Origin: Paracoccus aeridis
GTDB taxonomy: Bacteria > Pseudomonadota > Alphaproteobacteria > Rhodobacterales > Rhodobacteraceae
Direction of reading: 5' to 3'
NCBI RefSeq assembly: GCF_004923205.2
Contig: NZ_SELD02000033.1
Location: 1-64,000, forward strand
DNA: 64,000 bases
Under the pieces are notes generated by a model, which worked only from the letters and a program-made list of their open reading frames with translations, ran no database searches and was not told the DNA's origin. Each line of letters begins with the position of its first letter. Position 1 is the stretch's first letter. This document shows, one piece after another, positions 15,735-24,673 of the stretch. Both the position numbers and the translations under genes were made by a program.

Positions 15735-18700
15735 CTACCGGGGCCGCGGCTTTCCCTTGCGGTCGAACACCGCCCGCGCCGCGGCGCCCCGCGGGGTCGT
15801 TCCGGGCGCGGGCTTGAACGGCTTGGCCGGCGGCAGCTTGACCCCGCCGCCATCCTGTCGCGCCGGCATCTTGCCGCTTCCCGTGCCCGCCTGCGCCGAT
15901 GGTTTCGCAGCCGCGCCGGCGCCGCCCGCCGCGCCAGTTCCGTGCCCGGTCTTCCCCTGCCCGATCTTTCCCTGTCCGATCATTTCTTGCGCCGCCTTGC
16001 CAGCCGATCCTGCGCCCGAACCGGACGACCGTGCCGCCCCCGCGCCGGCTCCTGCCGCCGCCCCTGACCCACCCTCGGCCGCCTTCACCTTGGCGGCAAG
16101 GTCGCGCGCCACGGCGAAAGCGCCCTTGATGCGGTCGGCATCCGTCTTCCATTCGCGGGCCACGAGGATCTTGTTGTCCGCGATCCGGGCGCGGCCGTTC
16201 TGTTCGTCGAGGAACTCGACCAGCCCGGCCGGGTTAGGAAACCTGTCCATGTGGAACTGCACCGTCGCGCCCTTGGGACCGGCGTCCAGCTTGGCGATGT
16301 TCGCCCGCTTCGCCATCGCCTTGATGCGGATGACCAGCAGCAGCGTGTTCACCTCGCGCGGGAGCGGGCCGAAGCGGTCGATCAGCTCGGCCGCGAACCC
16401 CTCCAGCTCGACCTTGGTCGTCAGCTGGGACAGGCGGCGATACAGCTCCAGCCGCACGTCGAGATCGGGGATGAAGCTGTCCGGGATCGTCACCGGCACG
16501 CCGAGGTTCAGCTGCGGCGCCCATTCGTCGTCGGGCGTGCCCTCCAGCTCGCCCGACTTCAGCTTGGCGATCGTCTCCTCCAGCATCTGCTGGTACAGCT
16601 CGAACCCGACTTCCTTGATGTGGCCCGACTGCTCCTCGCCCAGAAGGTTGCCCGCGCCCCGCAGGTCGAGGTCCTGCGAGGCGAGGTTGAACCCCGCGCC
16701 GAGGCTGTCGATCGAGCCCAGGAACTTCAGCCGCCGGATCGCCTGCGGGGTCAGCGGGACGCGCGGCTTCGTGGTGAGATAGGCATAGGCGCGGGTCTTC
16801 GACCGGCCCACGCGGCCGCGGATCTGGTAGAGCTGCGACAGGCCGAACATGTCGGCGCGCCAGACGATCATCGTGTTCGCGCGCGGAATGTCGAGGCCGG
16901 ATTCGACGATCGTCGTCGCCAGCAGCACGTCGTGGCTGCCGTCGTAGAAGGCGTTCATGCGTTCGTCGAGATCGCCCGCGGCGAGCTGGCCGTGCGCGAC
17001 GATGAAGCTGACCTCGGGCACGTTCTCGCGCAGCCAGTCCTCGACCTCGGGCAGGTCGGCAAGGCGGGGCACGACGAAGAACGACTGCCCGCCGCGGTAC
17101 TTCTCGCGCAGCAGCGCCTCGCGGATGGTGACGCTGTCGAACTCGCTGACATAGGTGCGGATCGCGAGCCGGTCGACGGGGGGCGTGCCGATGACCGACA
17201 GGTCGCGCACGCCCGTCAGCGACAGCTGCAGCGTGCGCGGGATCGGCGTCGCGGTCAGGGTCAGGACGTGGATGTCGGACCGCAGCTCCTTCAGCCGTTC
17301 CTTGTGGGCAACGCCGAAGTGCTGTTCCTCGTCGATGATGAGCAGGCCGAGGTCCTTGAACCGGACCTGTTTCGCCAGCACCGCGTGGGTGCCGACGACG
17401 ATGTCCACCGTGCCGTCGGCGAGACCCGCGCGCGTCTCGGCCGCGTCCCGCGCGGTCACGAATCGCGACAGCGGCCGCACCGTGATCGCGGTGCCGCGGA
17501 AGCGTTCGGCGAAGCTGCGGAAATGCTGGCGCGCGAGCAGCGTCGTCGGCGCCACGACGGTGACCTGCTTGCCCTGCGAGGCCGCGACGAAGGCCGCGCG
17601 CATGGCCACCTCGGTCTTGCCGAAGCCCACGTCGCCCACCACCAGCCGGTCCATCGGCCGGCCGGCCGACAGGTCCTCGGCCACGTCCTCGATCGCGGCC
17701 ATCTGGTCGTCGGTCTCGGTATAGGGGAAGCGGGCGGCGAACGCCTCCCACTCGTGATGCTCGGGTTCCAGCACCGGGGCGGCGCGCAGGACGCGTTCGG
17801 CCGCGACCCGCATCAGCTTGTCGGCGATCTGGCGGATGCGGTCCTTCAGCCGCGACTTCCGCGCCTGCCACGCGCCGCCGCCGAGCTTGTCGAGCAAGCC
17901 CTGCTCGTGCCCGTAGCGGGTCAGCAGCTCGATGTTCTCGACCGGCAGGTAGAGCCGGTCCCCGCCCGCGTATTCCAGCGCCACGCAGTCATGCGGCACG
18001 CCAAGCGCCTTGATCGTCTCCAGCCCGGTATAGCGGCCGATCCCGTGTTCGACATGGACGACGAGGTCGCCGGGGCTGAGCGTCGTCGTGTCCTTGAGGA
18101 AGTTCTCGGCCCGCCGCCGCTTCTTCGCGCCGCGGATGAGCCGGTCGCCCAGCACGTCCTGTTCCGAGATGACGGCGAGCGCGCCGGTCGCCTTGCCGTC
18201 GGCGACGAAGCCTTCCTCGAGCGGCCATACGGCGATCCCGAGCGATCCCTGCTGGTCGGGCAGGTCGCGGAGCGCGCCGATCGACGTCGCGCCGATCAGC
18301 CCCTCGTCAGACAGAAGCCCCGCCAGGCGCTCGCGGGCGCCGTCCGAAAAGGTCGCGACCACGACGCGGCGGGTCTTCTGCAGGTCGCGGATGTGGTCGG
18401 CCAAGGCGCCGAACAGGTCGGTCTTTTCCGCCTGCCGCTCGGGCGCGAAACTGCGGCCCGCGCGGCCGCCCGCGTCCAGCACCCCCGGTCCCGGCGGTTG
18501 GTGCAGCACCGACAGGCGCAGCGTCCGCCGCGCGGCCATCCAGCCGTTCCATTCCGCTTCGTCCGCGAACAGCGATCCCGGCGCGACCGGGCGATACACG
18601 CTGTCGCCGCTGCGCTTGCCCATCGCCTCGCGCCGGGCGTCGTACTGTTCGCTCACGGTGTGCCAGCGGCCTGCCCGCACCTGTTCGAGGTGGTCGTCCA

Positions 18701-19541
18701 GCACTACCGAGGCACCGGGCAGGTAGTCGAACAGGCTTTCCAGCCGCTCGTGGAACCACGGCAGCCAGTGTTCCATCCCCGCGACCTTCTGGCCCGCGCT
18801 CACCGCCTCGTACAGCGGATCGTTCGCGCCGCCGCCGTATTCGGCGCGGTAGGTGGTGCGGAAGCGGGTGATCGATTCGTCGTTCAGCACGACCTCGGAC
18901 ATCGGCGCGATCTCGACCCGGTCGAGGCTGCCGAGGCTGCGCTGCGTTTCCGGGTCGAACCGGCGGATCCCGTCCAGCACGTCGCCGAAAAGGTCCAGCC
19001 GGACCGGGCCGGACCCGCCGGGCGGGAAGATGTCGATGATGCCGCCGCGCACGGCGTAGTCGCCCGGTTCGGTCACGGTCGGCGCCTGCGAGAAGCCCAT
19101 GCGGACGAGGAAGTCGCGCAGCCGCCCCTCGTCCAGCCGCTCGCCCTTGACGGCGGCGAAGCTTGCGCCCCGCACCGTGTCGCGGGCGGGGACGCGCTGC
19201 ATGGCGGCGTTGAGCGTCGTCAGCAGCACGAAGGGCGGCCGGATGGCGCCCCCGTCCCCCGTGCCGGACGCGAGCGCCGCCAGCACCTGCAGCCGCTGCG
19301 CCATGATCTCGCCCGAGGGCGAGACGCGGTCGTAGGGCGTCGTGTCCCAGGACGGAAACTCGAGCACCGCAAGCTGCGGCGCGAAGAAGGCGAGCGAGGC
19401 GCGCATCGCCGCCATCCGCCGGTCGTCGCGGGCGACATGGACCACGGCCGCGCCGCGTTTGGCGGCCGCCTGCGCCTCGTGCGCCAGCAGGGCTGCGTCC
19501 ATGCCTTCGGGGGCGCCGGATAGGATCAGGTTCTCGGCCAT
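15735..19541 (-). CDS. mfd: transcription-repair coupling factor Mfd with extended low-complexity C-terminus
   Basis: Mfd removes RNA polymerase stalled at DNA lesions and recruits UvrA. The 1268-residue protein has the UvrB-homology N-terminal module (from NLILSGAPEG, with FPSWDTTPYDRVSPSGE), the RNA-polymerase-interaction domain (about 487-545, VVHVEHGIGRYTGLETI to YLPVENIELLTRYG), and the translocase with Walker A GDVGFGKT (636-643) and DEEQ (737-740). The helicase blocks TLTATPIPRTLQLSL and QIRGRVGRSKTRAYAY follow, then the TRCF domain. The last about 113 residues (from EGGSGAAAGA) are Ala/Gly/Lys-rich, with IGQGK-type repeats and a basic tip, and exceed the family norm of about 1150. The ATG at 19541 is the conserved start. 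Confidence 0.97.
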   Translation of the reverse strand: MAENLILSGAPEGMDAALLAHEAQAAAKRGAAVVHVARDDRRMAAMRASLAFFAPQLAVLEFPSWDTTPYDRVSPSGEIMAQRLQVLAALASGTGDGGAIRPPFVLLTTLNAAMQRVPARDTVRGASFAAVKGERLDEGRLRDFLVRMGFSQAPTVTEPGDYAVRGGIIDIFPPGGSGPVRLDLFGDVLDGIRRFDPETQRSLGSLDRVEIAPMSEVVLNDESITRFRTTYRAEYGGGANDPLYEAVSAGQKVAGMEHWLPWFHERLESLFDYLPGASVVLDDHLEQVRAGRWHTVSEQYDARREAMGKRSGDSVYRPVAPGSLFADEAEWNGWMAARRTLRLSVLHQPPGPGVLDAGGRAGRSFAPERQAEKTDLFGALADHIRDLQKTRRVVVATFSDGARERLAGLLSDEGLIGATSIGALRDLPDQQGSLGIAVWPLEEGFVADGKATGALAVISEQDVLGDRLIRGAKKRRRAENFLKDTTTLSPGDLVVHVEHGIGRYTGLETIKALGVPHDCVALEYAGGDRLYLPVENIELLTRYGHEQGLLDKLGGGAWQARKSRLKDRIRQIADKLMRVAAERVLRAAPVLEPEHHEWEAFAARFPYTETDDQMAAIEDVAEDLSAGRPMDRLVVGDVGFGKTEVAMRAAFVAASQGKQVTVVAPTTLLARQHFRSFAERFRGTAITVRPLSRFVTARDAAETRAGLADGTVDIVVGTHAVLAKQVRFKDLGLLIIDEEQHFGVAHKERLKELRSDIHVLTLTATPIPRTLQLSLTGVRDLSVIGTPPVDRLAIRTYVSEFDSVTIREALLREKYRGGQSFFVVPRLADLPEVEDWLRENVPEVSFIVAHGQLAAGDLDERMNAFYDGSHDVLLATTIVESGLDIPRANTMIVWRADMFGLSQLYQIRGRVGRSKTRAYAYLTTKPRVPLTPQAIRRLKFLGSIDSLGAGFNLASQDLDLRGAGNLLGEEQSGHIKEVGFELYQQMLEETIAKLKSGELEGTPDDEWAPQLNLGVPVTIPDSFIPDLDVRLELYRRLSQLTTKVELEGFAAELIDRFGPLPREVNTLLLVIRIKAMAKRANIAKLDAGPKGATVQFHMDRFPNPAGLVEFLDEQNGRARIADNKILVAREWKTDADRIKGAFAVARDLAAKVKAAEGGSGAAAGAGAGAARSSGSGAGSAGKAAQEMIGQGKIGQGKTGHGTGAAGGAGAAAKPSAQAGTGSGKMPARQDGGGVKLPPAKPFKPAPGTTPRGAAARAVFDRKGKPRPR

Positions 19542-19609
19542 GGGGTTGAGGTAAACCGAGCCTCGGGGAAGTCAAGCGGCGAGCCGGAAGGCCGGCGCGG
19601 GCCGGGCGT

Positions 19610-20281
19610 TCAGAAACCGTAGGGATGCATGATGACCCACCACGTCCCCCGGACGGCGGCGGCGGCGACGGCCAGCATCGACAGGACGACCGCCTGCAGG
19701 CGGTGGCGCGTCATGGCGGCGGCGGCGGCATCGGCGGCCCTGGCGGCCGTGATCCGCCCCGCATGCGCGTCGTCCAGAAGCGGCCGCAATCGCTGGGCGA
19801 GGCGGACGCGCATGAGCAGCAGCACCGCCAGCGGCGCCGCCAGCAGCACCATCGCCTGCGCCAGTTCCAGCCCGTAGCCGAACCCGAGGACGACCAGGCT
19901 CGTCAGGATGAACGCGCCGACCGCCGCGAGGATCGCGCCGTCCGTCGGGGCCACGCGCCAGCGCGGCAGCGTGAGCGACAGCCAGTCGAGCAGCAGCAGC
20001 CCTTCGACCGGCACCGCCCCGGTGCCGCCCCCCGCATCATTCCGCGTCTTGTCGCCTGCATCATCCGCCGCCTTGTCGCCCGGCTCGACCCCCGTCCCGC
20101 CCGCCGCCTCGCCCGCCGCGCGCAGCGCCACGCGGGCGCGGTGCAGCACCTCGCCGGGGACCCCCAGCATCCCGCGCCCCACGATGGTCCACGCGGACAG
20201 AAGCGCCAGCCAGTACCAGACCGAGCTGAAGGACCGCAGGTCCAGAAGTCTCATGAACCCGTCGTATCCCGCCACGTCCAA
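19610..20281 (-). CDS. integral membrane protein, similar to proteins labelled 'component of SufBCD complex' in Rhodobacterales
   Basis: The roughly 223-residue product begins (TTG at 20281, or ATG at 20254) with a conserved-looking LLDLRSFSSVWYWLALLSAWTIVG transmembrane segment. It has two further hydrophobic stretches (ILAAVGAFILTSLVVLGFGYG and AQAMVLLAAPLAVLLLM) and a C-terminal one (RLQAVVLSMLAVAAAA). The RSFSSVWYW start and later GFGYGLELAQA block match, from memory, a Rhodobacterales membrane protein given that label; I know of no biochemical evidence for the name. Between segments 1 and 2 lies a hydrophilic insert with repeated GDK and Gly/Asp motifs. It diverges from hemB. Start choice is uncertain. 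Confidence 0.65.
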   Translation of the reverse strand: MDVAGYDGFMRLLDLRSFSSVWYWLALLSAWTIVGRGMLGVPGEVLHRARVALRAAGEAAGGTGVEPGDKAADDAGDKTRNDAGGGTGAVPVEGLLLLDWLSLTLPRWRVAPTDGAILAAVGAFILTSLVVLGFGYGLELAQAMVLLAAPLAVLLLMRVRLAQRLRPLLDDAHAGRITAARAADAAAAAMTRHRLQAVVLSMLAVAAAAVRGTWWVIMHPYGF

Positions 20282-20431
20282 CGCCCTGAGGAAAACCCGT
20301 TCGAACCCTTACCTTAGGCACAGGATCTGCGCGAGGGAACGCGAAACCGCCAGCGGTTGCGGCGGCCCGGCAAAGCCCCGTATCACGAGGCAGCCGTCCG
20401 TCCGCCCAGGTTCACCCCCAAGGAATGCCAC

Positions 20432-21436
20432 ATGCCAGCCACGCACGTCATCGCGCCCTATCCCGCGACCCGCCTGCGCCGCCTGCGCCGCACGCCCGCG
20501 ATCCGTGCGCTGACCGCGGAACACGCGCTGTCCGCGGGCAACCTGATCTGGCCGATCTTCGTGACCGAGGTCGCGGGGGGCGAGGGCGAGATCGCCTCGA
20601 TGCCCGGCGTCGACCGGCTGACGCTCGACGGCGCGCGGCGGGCGGCGGAACGGGCGGCGACGCTCGGCATCCCGGCGATCTGCATCTTCCCGCATTCCGA
20701 CCGCGATCTGAAGGACGAGACCTGCGCCCGCGCGTGGGACCCCGACAACATCGGCAACCGGGCGATCCGCGCGATCAAGGAGGTCGCGCCGGACCTGGCC
20801 GTGATGACGGACATCGCGCTCGACCCCTACAACATCAACGGGCATGACGGCTTCGTACGGGACGGGATCATCCTCAACGACGAGACGGTCGAGGCGCTGG
20901 TCCGCATGGCGCTGGCGCAGGCGGATGCGGGCGCCGACATCCTCGGCCCCAGCGACATGATGGACGGGCGCATTGGCGCGCTGCGGGCGGCGCTCGAGCG
21001 CGCGGGGCACAAGGACGTCGCGATCCTGTCCTATGCGGCGAAATACGCGTCGGCCTTTTACGGCCCGTTCCGCGACGCGGTGGGCGCGTCGGGCCGGCTG
21101 GTGGGTGACAAGAAGACCTACCAGATCGACCCCGCGAACCGGGGCGAGGCGCTGCGCTGCGTCGCCCGCGACCTGTCCGAGGGCGCGGACATGGTGATGG
21201 TGAAGCCGGGGATGCCCTATCTCGACATCTGCCGCGAGGTGAAGGACCAGTTCGGCGCGCCGACCTTCGCCTATCAGGTCAGCGGTGAATACGCGATGCT
21301 GGAAGGGGCGATCCGCGCCGGCTGGCTCAGCCGCGACGTGGTGGCCGAAAGCCTGCTGTCGTTCCGCCGCGCGGGCTGCGACGGGGTGCTGACCTACTAC
21401 GCGCCGCAGGTGGCCGAGGCGCTGGCGGCGCGTTGA
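20432..21436 (+). CDS. hemB: delta-aminolevulinic acid dehydratase (porphobilinogen synthase)
   Basis: HemB condenses two 5-aminolevulinates to porphobilinogen in haem, cobamide and bacteriochlorophyll synthesis. The 334-residue protein has both active-site lysines: Lys204 in ILSYAAKYASAFYGPF and Lys258 (Schiff base) in DMVMVKPGMPYLDI. The region that holds the zinc-binding cysteines in E. coli reads DIALDPYNINGHDGFV (127-142) and has no Cys. This agrees with the metal-independent or Mg/K-responsive type described for Rhodobacter capsulatus. ATG 20432 follows AAGGA. The gene stands alone between the divergent membrane-protein gene and an SDR gene. Confidence 0.97.
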   Translation: MPATHVIAPYPATRLRRLRRTPAIRALTAEHALSAGNLIWPIFVTEVAGGEGEIASMPGVDRLTLDGARRAAERAATLGIPAICIFPHSDRDLKDETCARAWDPDNIGNRAIRAIKEVAPDLAVMTDIALDPYNINGHDGFVRDGIILNDETVEALVRMALAQADAGADILGPSDMMDGRIGALRAALERAGHKDVAILSYAAKYASAFYGPFRDAVGASGRLVGDKKTYQIDPANRGEALRCVARDLSEGADMVMVKPGMPYLDICREVKDQFGAPTFAYQVSGEYAMLEGAIRAGWLSRDVVAESLLSFRRAGCDGVLTYYAPQVAEALAAR

Positions 21437-21559
21437 ACGCCCACGCCGCCGATTAACAAACTTCTGGCTCGCGGCGGGGAACGGCCTGCCGAAGCGCGCG
21501 CGTTCGGCTTCCATCGGTCCCGGGCGATCCGCCGGGGCAGTTTCCGGAGGCTTCGACGC

Positions 21560-22633
21560 ATGGACGACCACCCCAGAATGCCCGACGACGATCCCGTCAA
21601 TGACCCGGCGCGCCGCCGCGCGATCGGCAGTCTCGCCGGCGGCATCGCCGCGGTCGGGATGGCCGGCGCGGCCAGCGGCCAGACAGCAACCGCAACCCCG
21701 CCTGCCTCGCCGCCCGCGGCATCCGCGGCAAGCGCCGGCGCGGCAACCGCGTCCCCGCTCCGCAACCCCGTGGACCTTTACCCCAACCCGCCGTTCCCGG
21801 AACAGACGCAGCCCTGGCCGGGCCTGCAGTCGCAGATGACCCCCCGGCCGGATTCGGGCGAGGACAGCTATATCGGCACCGGCCGCCTGCGGGGGCGCCG
21901 CGCGCTGATCACGGGCGGCGACAGCGGCATCGGCCGCGCGGCCGCGATCGCCTTTGCCCGCGAAGGCGCGGACGTCGCGATCAACTACCACCCGGACGAG
22001 GAACCCGATGCGCAGGAGGTCGTGGCCCTGATCGAGGCCGAGGGCCGCAAGGCCGCCGCCATCCCCGGCGACCTGACCGACGCGGCCTTCTGCCGCGAGC
22101 TGGTTGACCGCGCGCTGGCCGAGCTTGGCGGGCTGGACATTCTCGTGAACAACGCGGGCTACCAGCAGACCAAGAAGACGCTGGACGAGATAACCGACGA
22201 GCAGTTCGAGCGTACCTTCCGGACCAACGTCTTCGCGCCGTTCTTCATCACCAAGGCGGCGCTCCCGCACATGCCGCCCGGCGCCGCGATCATCATCACC
22301 GCGTCGGTCCAGGGGGTGAACCCGGCGGGCGAGCTGTTCGACTATGCCCAGACCAAGGCCGCCAACATCGCCTATGCCAAGTCGCTGGCCAAGCAGCTGG
22401 CGCCCAGGGGCATCCGCGTGAACGCGGTCGCGCCCGGCCCGTTCTGGACGCCGCTTCAGGTCTCGGGCGGGCAGATCCCGTCAAAGCTTCCGCAGTTCGG
22501 GTCGGACAGCCCGATGGGGCGGCCCGGACAGCCGGTCGAGATCGCGCCGCTTTACGTGGCGCTTGCCGCCGCCGACAATACCTATGCCTCGGGCCAGCTC
22601 TACGGGTCGAGCGGGGGGAGCGGGCAGGACTGA
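21560..22633 (+). CDS. short-chain dehydrogenase/reductase with Tat-type leader (YghA-like)
   Basis: The 357-residue product has a long N-terminus: an acidic lead, then ARRRAIGSLAGGIAAVGMAGAASG (Arg-pair followed by a hydrophobic core, consistent with a twin-arginine signal), then a Pro/Ala linker (to about residue 65). The SDR domain follows: LITGGDSGIGRAAAIAFAREG, LVNNAGYQQ, catalytic Ser in IIITASVQG and Tyr/Lys in DYAQTKAANIAYAKSLAK. The PDSGEDSYIGTGRLRGRRA block before the Rossmann fold is typical of the YghA/general-stress-protein-39 group. Substrate unknown. The ATG is preceded by GGAGG. If the leader works, a folded NAD(P)-bound enzyme would be exported by Tat. Confidence 0.85.
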   Translation: MDDHPRMPDDDPVNDPARRRAIGSLAGGIAAVGMAGAASGQTATATPPASPPAASAASAGAATASPLRNPVDLYPNPPFPEQTQPWPGLQSQMTPRPDSGEDSYIGTGRLRGRRALITGGDSGIGRAAAIAFAREGADVAINYHPDEEPDAQEVVALIEAEGRKAAAIPGDLTDAAFCRELVDRALAELGGLDILVNNAGYQQTKKTLDEITDEQFERTFRTNVFAPFFITKAALPHMPPGAAIIITASVQGVNPAGELFDYAQTKAANIAYAKSLAKQLAPRGIRVNAVAPGPFWTPLQVSGGQIPSKLPQFGSDSPMGRPGQPVEIAPLYVALAAADNTYASGQLYGSSGGSGQD

Positions 22634-22744
22634 ACGGCGATGCCGCCGCGAGGCACGCCGCCTGCGCGCGCGTGCCTCTTTGGCCTTGCAACGCGCGCGC
22701 CACGCGACCAAATCGGACCGGAGGCAGAGGGAGCAGACGCCGCG

Positions 22745-23962
22745 ATGCAGAAGATCACCGTTGCCGAACGGCCCGGCTGGCGCGACCGCGCCGCCGAACT
22801 CGGCTTCACTTTCGCCGACATGGGTGGGGAACCCTACTGGGACGAGACCTCGGCCTACCGCTTCACGCTGCGCCAGATCGAGGACGACATCGAGGACCCG
22901 GCGACCGAGCTGCACGAGATGTGCCGGCAGGCGGTCGCCCACGCCGTCACCTCCGAGGAGTGGATGACGCGGCTGGAGATTCCGCGCCCCTACTGGGACT
23001 TCGTCGAACGCAGCTGGGCCCACGGCGAGCCCGAGCTCTACGGCCGCTTCGACCTCGCCTATGACGGCAACGGACCGGCGAAGCTGCTGGAATACAACGC
23101 CGACACCCCGACCTCGCTCTATGAATCCGCGTCCTTCCAGTGGCTCTGGTTCGAGGAAAGCCGCGACGCCGGCACGCTCGGCCCCAACACCGACCAGTTC
23201 AACACCATCCACGAGGCCCTTGCCGAACGCTGGGCCGAGATCGCACCGCAGGGCGAGGACATCCACTTCGCCGCCGACCGCGACAACCCCGAGGATTTCG
23301 CCACGGTCGAGGCGCTGGCCTGGGCCGCGCGCGAGGCGGGGCTGGGCGCCCACTTCACCGCGCTTGCCGACATCGGGCTCAGCGAAGACGGGCAGTTCGC
23401 CGACGACAAGGACCGGGTGATCGGAACGCTCTTCAAGCTGTACCCGTGGGAAGACATGCTGCGCGACGACTTCGCCGCGCATCTGCAGCCCTCGCAGACC
23501 CGCTTCATCGAGCCGCCGTGGAAAGCCGTCCTGTCGAACAAGGGGATCCTGCCCTTGCTGTGGCAGATGTTCCCCGACCACCCGAACCTGCTGCCGGCTT
23601 TCTTCGCCGCCGACATCGAGGCCGCGCGCCGGGGCGAGCGCAACGACTTCACCGACGCGATCGCACGGGCGGAACCGCAGCTTTCGCGCGGCCACGTTGC
23701 CAAGCCCGTGTTCTCGCGCGAGGGGGCGGGCGTCGTCATCACCGAAGCCGGGCGCGAGGTCGAGCGTGCGCCCGACGACAGCTACTCGCACCACCCGCGG
23801 GTCGTGCAGGCGCTGGCCCCCCTGCCCGACTTCGACGGCTTCCACCCCGTCCTCGGCGCGTGGATCGTGGGCCTGCGCTGCGCCGGCCTGGGCGTGCGCG
23901 AGGACCGGGCCCGGATCACCCACAACCTGTCCCGCTTCAAGCCGCATTTTATCGAGGGGTAA
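22745..23962 (+). CDS. glutathionylspermidine synthase-like ATP-grasp protein (YgiC family)
   Basis: The 405-residue product matches the ATP-grasp domain of glutathionylspermidine synthetase (GSP_synth). Motifs are YWDETSAYRFTLRQIEDDIE near the start, YGRFDLAYDGNGPAKLLEYNADTPTSLYES in the middle, and KPVFSREGAGVVI near the end. It has no amidase domain, so it belongs with E. coli YgiC/YjfC, whose in vivo product is uncertain; YgiC-type proteins did not show glutathionylspermidine synthesis in published work as I recall. The next gene, 3 bp downstream, is a YgiB-like lipoprotein, so this is a YgiC-YgiB pair in reversed order relative to E. coli. Confidence 0.88.
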   Translation: MQKITVAERPGWRDRAAELGFTFADMGGEPYWDETSAYRFTLRQIEDDIEDPATELHEMCRQAVAHAVTSEEWMTRLEIPRPYWDFVERSWAHGEPELYGRFDLAYDGNGPAKLLEYNADTPTSLYESASFQWLWFEESRDAGTLGPNTDQFNTIHEALAERWAEIAPQGEDIHFAADRDNPEDFATVEALAWAAREAGLGAHFTALADIGLSEDGQFADDKDRVIGTLFKLYPWEDMLRDDFAAHLQPSQTRFIEPPWKAVLSNKGILPLLWQMFPDHPNLLPAFFAADIEAARRGERNDFTDAIARAEPQLSRGHVAKPVFSREGAGVVITEAGREVERAPDDSYSHHPRVVQALAPLPDFDGFHPVLGAWIVGLRCAGLGVREDRARITHNLSRFKPHFIEG

Positions 23963-23965
23963 GCC

Positions 23966-24607
23966 ATGACCGTCCATTCCCGACCCCCTGCCGCCGCCGC
24001 CAACCCCGCCCGCAAGCGGTCGCGCCATGTCGCGCTGGTGCTGGCGGGAACGGCGATGCTCACGCTGGCCGCCTGCGAGGACGACCGCGTGGACGCGCAG
24101 GCCTTTCCCGACCTCGAAAGCTGCCTTGCGGCCGCGAAGGGCAGCGGGCTGTTCTTCACCGAAACCGACTGCCGCACCCAGTTCGCCGCCGCGCAGGAAG
24201 AACACCTGGAAACCGCCCCGCGCTACGCCAGCAAGGAGCTGTGCGAACAGGAACACGGCGCGGGCGCCTGCGGCGACGATCCGGCCGCGCAGCAGAGCCA
24301 GGGCGGAGGCTTCAGCTTCATGCCGCTGTTCATGGGCTACATGATGGGGTCGATGCTGTCGCGGGGCGGCGGCGTGTTCAGCCAGCCGATGATCCGCACG
24401 CCGAACGGCTATTCCACGCCCAACGGGAACCAGTCCTTCGCGTCCAACCGCGGCTCGGCGCGGGTGCCGACCAGCACCTTCGCCCGCGCGCCGTCAACCA
24501 TCGGCAAGGCCCCGATGAGCGCGACGCAGGTGTCCCAGCGCGGCGGCTTCGGCGCCTCGGCCACGTCGCGCGCCACGGGCGGCGCCGCGCGCAGCGTCGG
24601 GGGCTGA
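23966..24607 (+). CDS. DUF1190 lipoprotein (YgiB-like)
   Basis: The 213-residue product has a basic N-region, a hydrophobic core and a lipobox LAAC (MLTLAACEDD), so it should be a lipoprotein. The DUF1190 core carries paired cysteines (FPDLESCLAAAKGSGLFFTE..DCRTQFAAA and KELCEQEHGAGACGDD). A Gly/Met/Phe-rich segment (SFMPLFMGYMMGSMLS) and a Ser/Gly-rich tail with GFGASATSRATGG follow. It starts 3 bases after the YgiC-like gene and is certainly co-transcribed. E. coli YgiB has been linked to biofilm regulation, but its biochemical role is unknown. A surface or periplasmic partner of the ATP-grasp enzyme is inferred from the conserved pairing only. Confidence 0.85.
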   Translation: MTVHSRPPAAAANPARKRSRHVALVLAGTAMLTLAACEDDRVDAQAFPDLESCLAAAKGSGLFFTETDCRTQFAAAQEEHLETAPRYASKELCEQEHGAGACGDDPAAQQSQGGGFSFMPLFMGYMMGSMLSRGGGVFSQPMIRTPNGYSTPNGNQSFASNRGSARVPTSTFARAPSTIGKAPMSATQVSQRGGFGASATSRATGGAARSVGG

Positions 24608-24673
24608 CGCGCGGCCTTGCGCCGGGCGGACCGCTGGCGCAGGGTCGCGGCTGACCCGCGAAAGGAGGCCGCG

